A stretch of 53,299 nucleotides of DNA from the NCBI RefSeq assembly GCF_036388275.1, contig NZ_DASVSF010000093.1:1-53299 (forward strand), read 5' to 3'. The translations under genes and the position numbers were made by a program. Numbering within the stretch: position 1 is the stretch's first letter; the number at the start of each line of letters is the position of its first letter. The notes under the pieces were generated by a model. That model saw only the letters and a program-made list of their open reading frames with translations, was not told the origin of the DNA and ran no database searches. Of this stretch, positions 43,675-52,955 are shown in pieces. The stretch is from Longimicrobium sp. GTDB lineage: Bacteria; Gemmatimonadota; Gemmatimonadetes; Longimicrobiales; Longimicrobiaceae.

Positions 43675-44268
43675 GTGAAGAAATTGTGGACGTCGGATTC
43701 GCTGGAACTGTGGCAGGCGGCGCTGGATGGGTACGAAGCCGTCGTCGCGGCGCAGGGCGTCGCGCGGCTCGCGGAACTGGATCGCTGGTATCGCTCGGAA
43801 TTACCCGCCGCCATCGTCTCCCGCCAGCCGAAGCACGCCACGCACGACGAGCTCGTGCGGGCGACGGAGTGGAAGATGGCGCGCGGGGTGTGGCGGGCGC
43901 GCAACCTGGTGCTGGTGCGCGGCAACTCCCCTGATGACGTGGTGAAAGCCAGCACCCGAGCGCTGGCTGCGGTCCCGGACGCGCGCATGCCGATCGCCGT
44001 GATGGCGGAGCTCGCCGGCGTAGGCCCGGCCACGGCGTCTGCAATCGCCGCGGCGGCGGCTCCCGAGATCTACCCGTTCTTCGACGACCTGGTGGCGGCT
44101 CAGGTGCCCCGGCTAGGGGAGACGGCGTTCACCATCCCGTTCTACCTGAAGTACGCCGCGGCCATACGCGATCGGGCCAAACAGCTTGGCTGGACGCCGG
44201 TCCAAGTAGAGCAGGCGCTGTGGGCGAACGCGGGCGGGAAGGCGGGAGTGCGGGACAGCAGAACCTAG
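43675..44268 (+). CDS. Conserved hypothetical protein with a helix-hairpin-helix motif
   Basis: 197 residues from GTG 43675; an open frame continues up to 43462 without a recognisable protein. The pattern 'LWTSDSLELWQAALDGYEAVV', 'HATHDELVRATEWKMARGVWRARN', 'SPDDVVKASTRAL' and a helix-hairpin-helix-like 'MAELAGVGPATASAIAAAAA' is one I know from hypothetical proteins of diverse bacteria. The helix-hairpin-helix suggests DNA binding; the catalytic activity is unknown. It lies 18 bp from the end of the broken Mrr gene, which is convergent. Confidence 0.75.
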   Translation: MKKLWTSDSLELWQAALDGYEAVVAAQGVARLAELDRWYRSELPAAIVSRQPKHATHDELVRATEWKMARGVWRARNLVLVRGNSPDDVVKASTRALAAVPDARMPIAVMAELAGVGPATASAIAAAAAPEIYPFFDDLVAAQVPRLGETAFTIPFYLKYAAAIRDRAKQLGWTPVQVEQALWANAGGKAGVRDSRT

Positions 44269-44286
44269 ATCCGGGCGTTTGCTTGG

Positions 44287-45284
44287 TTACGATGCGGGCC
44301 AATACACACGGGTCAATGGCACGAGACTGCGCCCTTCTGAATCAAATCGCTCGTAGTGCTCCACGACCAAGGACGCGAGTTCATCAAGATCGACGAGTGT
44401 GATTGGATTGCTGGCACGATCGGCTTCGTATCGAGCCTCGCGCGTGTACCCGCCTGTGCTCACGTACAGACCTTGATCACCCGCCCGCAACCCACCTAGA
44501 AAGCTCCGGATTTGCGGGGCGCCGATCGTGTCTCGACGGTGCTTTACCTCTCCGATGATGCGCGGCTGCTGAAAGCCGAGACCGTCAGGGGATGCAATCA
44601 CGTCTCGCCCGCGATCAGGCCCCCGGCCTGTAACTCTTGCCTTGTATCCCATCGCCCGAAGCAGTGCCGCCACCAGCAGTTCCATCTGCTCCGGCGAGAG
44701 TGCACGCAGCCGGTCCTTGATGAACTCGTGAGCGCGATCGAGAACATCGCGCCGGATGACCTGCCACTCCTCTTCGGCTTCCTTGACCTCTTCTTCCCGC
44801 GCTTCGGCTCCGGCGTGCCGGGCCTGCTCGATTTCCTGCAGAACCGCTGTGCCGGGCTCGAAGAGTGTAAGCGTGCTTCCGAGCGTGTTTCGCGACCCCA
44901 GGCTCAGAGCGTCCCGGCTGACACGGCCCTCCCATTTTACTTTGCGAACGTGATCGTAGTCCGGGATTAGTCCGGGCTTGAACTCGTAGTCGCCTCCATG
45001 GTGCCAATCAGGTATTCACGCCGCTGGGGATCGTACGTGACGACGCGGTCTCCGGGCCGGATTCTCTTGCGGAACTTGAAGCACATCGCGGCGGCATTTC
45101 CGAGCCAGCCCGGCTTCTCATCCGGATAAGCCTGCGCCAAGCGCTCCCGCATCTGTCCGAGCGTCTGGATCGGAGTGAAATCCCCAGCCTCCCGCCAGCC
45201 AATGGCGACGTGGCCGGTGCGCTCGAAATCCTCAACTAGGTAGCCGCCCTCACCTGCCCGAATCATCCAGAATTGAGTCGCCAT
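44287..45284 (-). pseudogene. Mrr-type restriction endonuclease, interrupted by a one-base frameshift
   Basis: Two overlapping minus-strand frames make up one protein of about 332 residues. The first (ATG 45284) has an N-terminal PUA/EVE-like region ('FWMIRAGEGGYLVEDFERTGHVAIGW'), continues to about 44995 and then stops at 44967. Shifting one base there restores 'GDYEFKPG...DHVRKVKWEGRVSRDALS...LGSTLTLFEPG', a coiled region, and then the catalytic domain 'MELLVAALLRAMGYKARVTG', 'PDRGRDVIASPDG' and 'IIGEVKHRRD', the PD-(D/E)xK nuclease site, to TAA at 44287. A lost G in a GAGG(G)C run explains it. Mrr enzymes cut modified DNA. The gene is inactivated, mis-sequenced, or requires frameshifting. 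Confidence 0.88.
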
Positions 45285-45335
45285 GATTCGCTTTCGTAAA
45301 CCAGCTCAGTCGGTAAATAGATCCGCGATACTATG

Positions 45336-48194
45336 TCAATCTTCGGGTTGAGCCTTCGCGTGCTCCGGAGCAACGTCCGCCCCCTCGTCCGCCGGCACGA
45401 ACTCGCGGGGGAGCACGAGGGAGAAGGTGCTGCCCTGACCCGGCTCGCTCTTCACCTCAATCGTGCCCCCCAGCATCCGCGCGTACTGGCCAGACAGGTA
45501 CAGCCCCAGCCCCGTTCCGCCGTGCGTGCGCGCCAGCCCGCTCTCCAGCTGCTCGAAGGGGCGGAAGAGGCGCTCCTGGTCTTCGTGCGGAATGCCGGGG
45601 CCGGTGTCGCACACCGAGAGCGCAACGACGCCGTCCATCGAACGAACCTGGATGGACACCTCGCCCTCGTCGGTGAACTTCACCGCGTTGCCCGCCAGGT
45701 TGATCAGGATCTGCCGCACCTTGTCAGGATCGGTCTGCACCACCGGGTGAGGGTCGCACCCGTCCAGGCGAAACTCCAGCGCCTTCTGCATCGCCAGCGG
45801 CTGGATGACGTCGGCCACCTCGCGCGCCAGCTCGCACAGGTCCACCGGCTCCGTCCTCACCTCCGCGTGCCCCGCCTCCAGCCGCGAGAACGAAAGCACC
45901 TCCTCGATCAGCCCGCGCAGGTGCCGCGACGCCGTCTGGATGCGCGACAGCGAGTTCACCTGCGGGGGCGTCACGGGGCCGTGAATGCCCATCTGCAGCA
46001 GCTCCACGTGCCCCAGCACCGCGTTCAGCGGGGTGCGCAGCTCGTGGCTCATGGTGGCGATGAAATCGGAGCGCGCACGTGCCGCGGCCTGCGCTGCCTC
46101 CAGCAGCTGCGCGTTCTCCACCGCCACCGCCGCGTGGCGCGAAAGGCGATCGAGAAGCATCAGGTCGGCGTCGCTGAAGGGCTCGGCCCCGCGCGCGCGG
46201 ACGGCGGTGAGCGCACCCAGCGCCCCGGAGCGCCCCAGCAGCGGCGCGCAGATGGCCGACGCCACCTTCTGCACTTCGAGCACGGTGCCCGTGGCGCGCG
46301 GATCAGTGGCGATGTCGCGCACCAGCAGCGGCCGGCCCTCGCGCGCCGCGTACCCCACCAGCGTGCTCTCCGCCGGCAGCTCGCGCCCGGCCGCATCCCG
46401 AAGCAGCCCCGTGGCGTCGTCGCTGATGCGCAGCATGCCGTCCGGCAGCAGCAGCGCGATTCCGCATCCCTGGCACTCCACCAGCCGCACCACGGCCTCC
46501 GTCACCCGCCGCAGCACCTCGCCGGTGTCGTGCGTGGAGGCGAGGGACCGCGCGATCTCCCCCAGCTCCTCCAGTTCCTCCGCGCGGCGGGCCAGCGCCG
46601 CGGCCATGTCGTCGAAGTCGCGCCCCAGCTGGGCCACCTCCGCCGGGGCGCCGGCCACCAGCCGTCCAACCCTCGCCTTGCGGTCGCCGCCAGCCAGGGC
46701 CATGGCGGTGGCCCGCATGTGCAGCAGCGGCTCGGCCAGGTACGCGGCCAGCAGGCTGCTGGCGCCCAGGGCCAGCACGATCACCCCGATCAGCAGCGAA
46801 AGCAGGCGTACGTACGAATCGGCGACGAAGCCCTGGATGGACGAGTAGGGCTGCTCGATCCACACCACCCAGCCCAGCGACGGGATGCGTTCCACCGCGG
46901 CCAGCACCCGCGCCGCCTGCTGGGCCGCGGGCGCGCGCGGGCCGGCGCGGGAAAACGTGACCGTTCCACCATCCGGCGCCACCATCACGGCGCGGTAGCC
47001 GGCGGAATCGGCCATGTTGTGCGGAACGTCGCCCTGGTGGTAGGGCGCATGGCTGTCGTAGATCACCCGTCCGCGCATGTCGGCCACGTGAAGGCGCTCC
47101 TGGCGGCCGGGCGGCGGATCGGGCACGGGCAGCCGGCGCAGGTTCACGGCCCCGGCGACGAACGCGGCCATCGTATCGCCCAGGACGACGGGATGGACGA
47201 TGACGATCACCGGCTCGCGCGAGGTGGCGCCGTGCAGCACCTCGCTGACCACGGTGCGCCGCGTTTCGCGAACCCGCCGGTAGTACTCGCGATGGCTGTA
47301 GTCGGCCCCCACCCGCTTGCGGCCCGTAGGATCGACGAGGGGATGGGCAGCGATGGAACGGCCCCGTGCATCGGCCGCGTAGATGGTGAGGAACCCGGGG
47401 AACTCGGTGCCGCTCTCCACAAGGGCCTGCATCTCCGCCGGGCTAACCGAGCCCCGGCGCTCCGCCGATTCGGCCAGGGTGCGCACCTCCTGCGCATGAA
47501 GCTGCACGTACTCGCCCAGGCGCGACGCGTAGCCCGAGGCGGACAGCCGCAGCCGCTCGCGGGCTCGTGCCACGTTCAGGTCCCACTCGCGCAGCCCCGT
47601 CCACGTGCCGAAGGCCAGCGCCGGCAGGGTGGCGGCGACGGTGACGACGACGGCCAGCGCCGCGCGCAGCGGGGGCCGGCCGCGAATGCCCAGCGCGGCG
47701 CGGACGGCGGGGACCAGCAGCAGCGCCTCCACCACCAGCGCGTCGATCAGCCCGTTGAACGGCTGCTTGAGAAAGAGGACCGCGGCCGTGCTGCCGCGCA
47801 CCCCCAGGATCGCCCAGTAGGTAACGAACAGCAGCGGGACCCCGGCCACGATCCAGTACACGAGGTCGCCCACCAGCGGGCGGCGCTCGCGGCGAGCCAG
47901 GTACCCCACGCACAGCGCCTCCATGCAGAAGATCAGCAGCGCGTAGGGGTGGTTCCACAGCCAGAGGGTGCGCACCGAGGCGATGCCCGCCGCCACCAGC
48001 CCGTGCCAGGGGCCTAGGGCCACGGCGGCCAGCAGGTACGCCACCCCGCCGAAGATCAGGTCCGTCCCGGGCGAAAGCGGCAGGGGAAGCAGGTTCAGCA
48101 GCAGCCCCGCCACCCCCAGCAGGACGGCGGCTGCCCACCGCCTGCGCGCGGAGAACGGGGCCAGGGTGGGCGTGGGCACGTGGGCGCCCCTCAC
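45336..48194 (-). CDS. Sensor histidine kinase with membrane, Cache, HAMP, GAF, HisKA and HATPase domains
   Basis: 952 residues from GTG 48194. An N-terminal block of about six membrane helices (residues 20-205) is followed by an extracellular Cache-like domain (about 215-450, 'GSVSPAEMQALVESGTEFPGF'), a further helix, HAMP (about 490-540, 'EPLLHMRATAMALAGGDRKARVG' region), GAF (about 565-700), HisKA with phospho-His H717 in 'MSHELRTPLNAVLGHVELL', and HATPase with N-box 'INLAGNAVKFTDEG', G1 'DTGPGIPHEDQERLF' and G2 'GGTGLGLYLSGQYARMLGG'. No receiver domain and no response regulator gene are adjacent. GTG overlaps the VWA stop (GTGA), so signalling and the VWA protein are probably co-produced. 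Confidence 0.93.
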   Translation of the reverse strand: MRGAHVPTPTLAPFSARRRWAAAVLLGVAGLLLNLLPLPLSPGTDLIFGGVAYLLAAVALGPWHGLVAAGIASVRTLWLWNHPYALLIFCMEALCVGYLARRERRPLVGDLVYWIVAGVPLLFVTYWAILGVRGSTAAVLFLKQPFNGLIDALVVEALLLVPAVRAALGIRGRPPLRAALAVVVTVAATLPALAFGTWTGLREWDLNVARARERLRLSASGYASRLGEYVQLHAQEVRTLAESAERRGSVSPAEMQALVESGTEFPGFLTIYAADARGRSIAAHPLVDPTGRKRVGADYSHREYYRRVRETRRTVVSEVLHGATSREPVIVIVHPVVLGDTMAAFVAGAVNLRRLPVPDPPPGRQERLHVADMRGRVIYDSHAPYHQGDVPHNMADSAGYRAVMVAPDGGTVTFSRAGPRAPAAQQAARVLAAVERIPSLGWVVWIEQPYSSIQGFVADSYVRLLSLLIGVIVLALGASSLLAAYLAEPLLHMRATAMALAGGDRKARVGRLVAGAPAEVAQLGRDFDDMAAALARRAEELEELGEIARSLASTHDTGEVLRRVTEAVVRLVECQGCGIALLLPDGMLRISDDATGLLRDAAGRELPAESTLVGYAAREGRPLLVRDIATDPRATGTVLEVQKVASAICAPLLGRSGALGALTAVRARGAEPFSDADLMLLDRLSRHAAVAVENAQLLEAAQAAARARSDFIATMSHELRTPLNAVLGHVELLQMGIHGPVTPPQVNSLSRIQTASRHLRGLIEEVLSFSRLEAGHAEVRTEPVDLCELAREVADVIQPLAMQKALEFRLDGCDPHPVVQTDPDKVRQILINLAGNAVKFTDEGEVSIQVRSMDGVVALSVCDTGPGIPHEDQERLFRPFEQLESGLARTHGGTGLGLYLSGQYARMLGGTIEVKSEPGQGSTFSLVLPREFVPADEGADVAPEHAKAQPED

Positions 48195-49489
48195 CCGGCG
48201 CGCTTGGTCTTTCGACGCAGGAAGTCGCGCATGATGTACTGCCCGAGCGTCATGGTGCTGGTGAAGTAGGCCTTACCGCGGGCGATCTGCGAAACCTGGT
48301 TGACGAAGGCCACCAGCGCCGGGTCGCGCGCCAGCATGAAGGTGTTGATCAAAATCCCCGCCTTGCGGCAGGCGCCCACCTCCTGAAAGGTCTCGTTCAG
48401 GACGAACGCGTCCAGCCCCATGGAGTTCTTGTAGACGCGCCCGTCGGGCAGGGTGACGGCGGAGGGCTTGCCGTCGGTGATCATGATGATCTGGCGCATG
48501 TCCTTGTTCTGCGCCATCAGCAGCCGCCGCGCGAGCTGAAAGCCCGCCGCCGTGTTGGTGTGAAAGGGCCCCACCTGCGCCTGCGCCACCCGGCCGAGGG
48601 GGATCTCCTCCGCCGTGTCGCCAAAGGTCACCACCTTCAGCGTGTCGCCCGGAAACTGGGTGCGGATCAGGTGCGTGAGTGCCAGCGCCACCTTCTTGGC
48701 GGGAGTAAAGCGGTCCTCGCCGTACAGGATCATCGAGTGGCTGGTGTCCAGCATCAGCACCGTGGCGCAGCTGGAGCGGTACTCGGACTGGTGGACGTGA
48801 AGGTCGCCGTACTCCAGGCCGATCGTCCCGTCGTCGCGCAGCCCCTCGCGCGAAAGGGCGCTCTTGAGGGTGGCGGGGATGTCCAGGTTCAGGGTGTCGC
48901 CGAACTCGTACGGGCGGCTGGCCACCTCGGCCTCGACGCCGGTGGCGTAGTGGGGCGTCTCGTGCGCGCCCGCGGCGGAGCGGCCCATGGCACCCAGCAG
49001 CTGCCGGAGGGTGCGGTAGCCCAGGAAGTCGATTCCCTTGCCCGTGAGCGAGAACTCCACCTGCCGCGACGCCTCGCGCGCGTCGTCGATCTTTCCCTCG
49101 CCCTGCATCTCGGTGTAGCCCTCGGGCGCTTGGGGAGGCTCAGCCACGTTCAGGTAGCCCTCCTCCACCATCCGCTGGATCAGCCGGTCCAGCAGCTCGG
49201 CGATCTTCTGCTGCACCTCTTCGTCGGGCGCCCCGTCGCCGCGCAGCTCCTGGATCATCTCCGGGGTCAGCTGCCCGCTTTCCAGCAGCGCGCGCAGCAG
49301 CGCCTCCTTCAGCGCGTCGAGCGAGCGGTCGTCCTCGTCGCCGCCGAACTCGCCCCACCAGGGGTTCACGTGGTAGCCGCCGGCGAACCCGCTCTGCAGC
49401 AGGAAGTCGGAAAGCTGGTCGAGCAGCGCCTGCAGGTTCAGCGCGTCGGCCATGTGGCCGGTGAAGCGGGAGTAGCTGGTGAACCGCAT
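48191..49489 (-). CDS. VWA-domain protein
   Basis: 432 residues from ATG 49489, with GGAGG six bases upstream deciding the start. The N-terminal helical part contains 'WWGEFGGDEDDRSLDALKEALLRALL' and 'QRMVEEGYLN'. The C-terminal von Willebrand A domain shows a MIDAS motif 'MLDTSHSMILYGEDRF' (D-x-S-x-S), 'GDTAEEIPLG', and 'IIMITDGKPSAV'. Such proteins often partner MoxR-type AAA ATPases, but none is nearby. Instead it is translationally coupled to the histidine kinase. Cytoplasmic, no signal peptide. Confidence 0.9.
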   Translation of the reverse strand: MRFTSYSRFTGHMADALNLQALLDQLSDFLLQSGFAGGYHVNPWWGEFGGDEDDRSLDALKEALLRALLESGQLTPEMIQELRGDGAPDEEVQQKIAELLDRLIQRMVEEGYLNVAEPPQAPEGYTEMQGEGKIDDAREASRQVEFSLTGKGIDFLGYRTLRQLLGAMGRSAAGAHETPHYATGVEAEVASRPYEFGDTLNLDIPATLKSALSREGLRDDGTIGLEYGDLHVHQSEYRSSCATVLMLDTSHSMILYGEDRFTPAKKVALALTHLIRTQFPGDTLKVVTFGDTAEEIPLGRVAQAQVGPFHTNTAAGFQLARRLLMAQNKDMRQIIMITDGKPSAVTLPDGRVYKNSMGLDAFVLNETFQEVGACRKAGILINTFMLARDPALVAFVNQVSQIARGKAYFTSTMTLGQYIMRDFLRRKTKRAG

Positions 49490-49626
49490 CTGGAGCCTCC
49501 GGGGGAACGGCAAGGGACGCCGGGGCAGCACGTTGCGGGCCATCCGCCCAATGGTGGCGGGTGGGGCGCGCGCGGGGTAAGTTACCGATCCGGAGCGGGA
49601 CGGGAACAGCGGGACGAACCACGGGC

Positions 49627-50958
49627 GTGTTGGACGACGAGAACCGGGAAGCGCGCGAGGCGGCGGAAGCAGGTTCCGCCGCCTCCTTTCGCGCGCCCGC
49701 CGGCGGCAACCCGGGCCCCTCGTCGCCCCTGTCGGGCGCGGCGGCGCCGGGCCCGCGGGCGTTCGGGGCGCTGCGGCACCGCAACTTTCGCGTATTCTAC
49801 GTGGGCCACCTGCTGTCGCTGACGGGAACGTGGATGCAGTCTACGGCGCAGGGCTGGCTGGTCCTGGATCTGACGGATTCGGAGATGAAGCTGGGGCTGG
49901 TGACCGCCGTCTCTTCGCTCCCCACGCTGCTGTTCGGCCTGTACGCCGGCGTGGTGGCCGACCGCTGGGACAAGCGGCGGATCATCGTTTCGGCACAGTG
50001 CGCGGCGCTGGCGGGTGCGCTGGCCATCGCCGTGCTGACGGACGCGGGGCGCATCTCGTATCCCACGCTGCTGATGCTGGTGTTCGTGCTGGGCACGGCG
50101 TCGGCGTTCGAGGTACCCACGCGGCAGGCGTTCTTCGCCGAGCTGGTGGGGCGGGCAGACCTGGAGAACGCCATCGCGCTCAACTCGTCGGCGTTCAACG
50201 CGTCGCGCATCGTGGGCCCGGCCATCGCGGGGCTGCTGATCGGCGGGGCGGGGATCGCGGCGTGCTTCTACGCCAACGCGGTGTCGTACGTGGCGGTGAT
50301 CGTGGGGCTGATGATGATGCGGCTTCCCCGCGCGCGTCGGCCGGCGTCCACGGTGGGGATCGTCGAGGGCTTGAGCGAGGGGCTGGCATACATCCGCGGC
50401 GACCGCGTGGTAAAGACGCTGGTGTGGCTGATCGCGGCGATGTCCATCACCGTGTTTCCCTACGCCATGCTCCTTCCCGTGTTCGCGCGCGATGTGCTGG
50501 ACGTGGGCGCGCGGGGGCTGGGATGGCTGCTTTCCGCCACGGGCGCGGGGGCGCTGACGGCGGGGATGTTCCTGGCGGCCCGGGGCACGCGCATTCCGCG
50601 GGGGCGGCTGATCATGGGTGCGGGCGTGGCGTATACGGTGCTGCTGATGGCGTTCGCGCTGTCGCGGTCGTTCTGGCTGTCGATGGTGCTGCTGGCGTGC
50701 GCCGGCTTCATGATCATTCTGAACAACGCCACCCTGAACGGGCTGCTGCAGTCCCGGGTTCCGCACCGGCTGCGCGGGCGGGTGATGAGCGTCTACGTGT
50801 TCATGTTCGTGGGGATGACGCCGCTGGGGTCGCTGCAGGCGGGCGCCGTAGCGCGATGGATGGGTGCGCCGTTCGCGCTGGCCGTGGGGTGCGGGGTGCT
50901 GCTCGTGGTGCTGGTGTGGGTGGCGGCACGCGTGCCGGAGTTGATGGAGGCGGAGTAG
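49627..50958 (+). CDS. Major facilitator superfamily exporter (EntS-like)
   Basis: 443 residues from GTG 49627 (weak ribosome-binding site; TTG 49630 also possible). After a 40-residue disordered Ala/Pro-rich N-terminus it has the 12-helix MFS layout typical of DHA3-type drug or siderophore exporters: 'RNFRVFYVGHLLSLTGTWMQSTAQGWLVL', the A-loop 'GVVADRWDKRRIIV', 'NASRIVGPAIAGLLIGGAG' and 'RVPHRLRGRVMSVYVFMFVG'. Substrate unknown; a TonB receptor exists far upstream, but there are no siderophore-synthesis genes. Confidence 0.9.
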   Translation: MLDDENREAREAAEAGSAASFRAPAGGNPGPSSPLSGAAAPGPRAFGALRHRNFRVFYVGHLLSLTGTWMQSTAQGWLVLDLTDSEMKLGLVTAVSSLPTLLFGLYAGVVADRWDKRRIIVSAQCAALAGALAIAVLTDAGRISYPTLLMLVFVLGTASAFEVPTRQAFFAELVGRADLENAIALNSSAFNASRIVGPAIAGLLIGGAGIAACFYANAVSYVAVIVGLMMMRLPRARRPASTVGIVEGLSEGLAYIRGDRVVKTLVWLIAAMSITVFPYAMLLPVFARDVLDVGARGLGWLLSATGAGALTAGMFLAARGTRIPRGRLIMGAGVAYTVLLMAFALSRSFWLSMVLLACAGFMIILNNATLNGLLQSRVPHRLRGRVMSVYVFMFVGMTPLGSLQAGAVARWMGAPFALAVGCGVLLVVLVWVAARVPELMEAE

Positions 50959-51786
50959 GGAGAGGGAAGTGCGTTAGTGCGAAAGTGCCGCCCCACCCCG
51001 GGCTCCTTTCCGCAGGATACGGCTGTGCGGAGAGGGGAGATGTTCGTGGCGGGTGGGGCTGGGTTAGGCGCATGCGGCGGCCGCCCCCCATCCCCAGCCC
51101 TTCCCCCGCAAACTGCGCGGGGGAAGGGCGCTAGTTCGGTGCGCTTCGGGGACTATTCCGCGCACGAGGGCCTGTCATCCTGAGGCCCAGGCGCGCGGTA
51201 CTCGCCCACACCCGCCACCTCGCGGGCCGAAGGATCTAACGTGGGGCACGTAACAGCTTGGGCGCGGCAGCGGGCACCCGTGCAGAGGCCGCGACGTTGG
51301 GGCATTTCGAACTTGGCCGGCGCATGCCGCGGCTGCCCTCTCCCCCGGCCCCTCTCCCGCAAGCGGGAGAGGGGAGAATTCGATCGCGCTCCGGCTGGCC
51401 CAGCGCGCTCGACTGGCTCCCTTCCCCCGCGCTGTTTGCGGGGGAAGGGTTGGGGATGAGGGGCGCCGGCTCGAGCACCGAGCCCGACCTGACGCACCCT
51501 AGCGCGAAGTGTACTCCCTCTCCCACGCTGTTTGTGGGAGAGGTGGACGAGCATAAGCGAGAACGGGTGAGGGCCCCCGCGGAGCCGAGGCCTCTGCTTC
51601 CATGACCGCTGCCGCGCCCAAGCTAGTTCGTGGCCCAGGCTAGATCCTTCGGCCCGCGAGGGGTGAGGCACGGGCCGGTCGGGTGTGCCTGGGCCTCAGG
51701 ATGACAGATCGCCCGCGCATGTCGAGGGTGCCTCCCCCGACTTTCCCACTTTCCCACTTTCGCACTCACGCACTCACGCACTTCCC
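50959..51786. repeat. Intergenic repeat island 8, with CACTCACG leader
   Basis: About 830 bp, the largest island, no credible gene. Modules in order: a CGTTAGTGCGAAAGTGC stretch (about 50969-50990, the reverse of the leader octamers), GC-stem (51083-51130), CTGTCATCCTGAGGC...GAAGGATCTAA (51172-51239), three GC-stem modules (about 51337-51380, 51414-51464, 51506-51544), TAGATCCTTCGG...CTCAGGATGACAG (51641-51707), and a CACTTTCGCACTCACGCACTCACGCAC leader (about 51745-51782). Confidence 0.8.
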
Positions 51787-52872
51787 TTGCTCCCTCCCGA
51801 CCTCCGCCCCCGCCTGCTGGCCTGGTACGACGCGCACCGGCGCGACCTGCCCTGGCGATCCGCGCCCGGTGAGGCGGCGGACCCGTACCGCGTGTGGCTG
51901 TCGGAGGTGATGCTTCAGCAGACGCGCGTGGAGACGGTGCGGCCCTACTTCGAGCGGTGGCTGCAGCGGTTTCCCACCGTTGCGGCGCTGGCGGAAGCGT
52001 CGCTGGACGACGTGCTAAAGGCGTGGGAGGGCCTGGGATACTACTCTCGCGCCCGCAACTTTCACCGCGCCGCCGGCCTGGTGCACCAGCAGCATGGCGG
52101 ACACGTGCCGGGCGATCCCGACGCGTTCCGCGCCCTGCCTGGGGTGGGGCGGTACACGGCCGGCGCCGTCATGTCCATCGCGTTCGGGCGCGAGGAGCCC
52201 GTGGTGGATGGAAACGTGCGCCGCGTCTTCGCCCGGCTGATGGACGACGCCGATCCCGCGGACGAGATGCTCTGGTCGATGGCCTCGGCTCTCGTCCGCG
52301 GCCCGCGCCCGGGCGACGTCAACCAGTCGGTGATGGAGTTGGGCGCCACGGTCTGCGTGCCCCGGAACCCGCGGTGCGGCGACTGCCCGGTGCGCGAATT
52401 CTGCGGCGCCTTTGCCGCGGGCACGCAAAACGAGCGGCCCGCCCGCAAGAAGGCGAAGCCGCTCCCGCACGAGGATACCGCCGTTCCCGTCATCGAGCGT
52501 GACGGCCGGGTGCTGCTGGTGCGCCGGCCCGTGGCTGCGCGGCTGGGCGGCATGTGGGCCTTTCCCGCGGCCATCCGCGCCGATGGCGAGTCCGTCTCGG
52601 CAGCGGCGGAGCGCGCCGGCCTCGAGGGGCTAGGCATCGAGATCCGCGCAGGCGAGCCGGTCTGCGTCGTCGAGCACACCTTCACGCACGTCCGCGCAAC
52701 CTATCACGCCATCCGCTGCTCTCATGTCGACGGTGATCCGCGCGCCCTGCTGTACGACGAGGTCGCCTGGATCCCCTGGGAGCGCGTAGCGGACTATGCG
52801 CTGCCCGTCGCCCAGCGGCGCATCGCGGCGCTCGCCGACGAATCGACGCTGTTCAAGCGGCCCCCGGCGTGA
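51787..52872 (+). CDS. mutY: A/G-specific adenine DNA glycosylase MutY
   Basis: 361 residues from TTG 51787, which gives the usual MutY N-terminus (LAWYDAHRRDLPWR). E40 lies in 'SEVMLQQTRVETV', the helix-hairpin-helix is 'LPGVGRYTAGAV', and the catalytic Asp is D141 in 'VVDGNVRRVF'. The iron-sulfur cluster ligands are C190, C197, C200 and C206 (C-x6-C-x2-C-x5-C). A NUDIX-like C-terminal domain (from about residue 235, 'RDGRVLLVRRPVAARLGGMWAFP') recognises 8-oxoguanine. It removes adenine opposite 8-oxoG. The open frame begins upstream at 51685 in the repeat island; that extension is rejected. Confidence 0.93.
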   Translation: MLPPDLRPRLLAWYDAHRRDLPWRSAPGEAADPYRVWLSEVMLQQTRVETVRPYFERWLQRFPTVAALAEASLDDVLKAWEGLGYYSRARNFHRAAGLVHQQHGGHVPGDPDAFRALPGVGRYTAGAVMSIAFGREEPVVDGNVRRVFARLMDDADPADEMLWSMASALVRGPRPGDVNQSVMELGATVCVPRNPRCGDCPVREFCGAFAAGTQNERPARKKAKPLPHEDTAVPVIERDGRVLLVRRPVAARLGGMWAFPAAIRADGESVSAAAERAGLEGLGIEIRAGEPVCVVEHTFTHVRATYHAIRCSHVDGDPRALLYDEVAWIPWERVADYALPVAQRRIAALADESTLFKRPPA

Positions 52873-52896
52873 GCGGGTACACCCGCTGCTCGAAGC

Positions 52897-52955
52897 GCGG
52901 AAAGCCCCAACCCGCGCCGCTGCCGCGTGCCCCGTCCCGAGCTTCGCCTGCACAC
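52897..52955 (+). terminator. Terminator-like repeat, copy 4 (degenerate)
   Basis: GCGGAAAGCCCCAACCCGCG...CCCGTCCCGAGCTTCGCCTGCAC, 25 bp after mutY. The stem is weakened by several mismatches, but the GAAAGCCCC start and CCTGCAC flank match the other copies. Confidence 0.5.

Noticed and set aside
45333..48017. 894-codon open frame on the plus strand over the histidine kinase
   Set aside because: Antisense of a fully domain-annotated kinase; its translation is low-complexity Arg/Gly/Ala/His, typical of the mirror frame of GC-rich genes.
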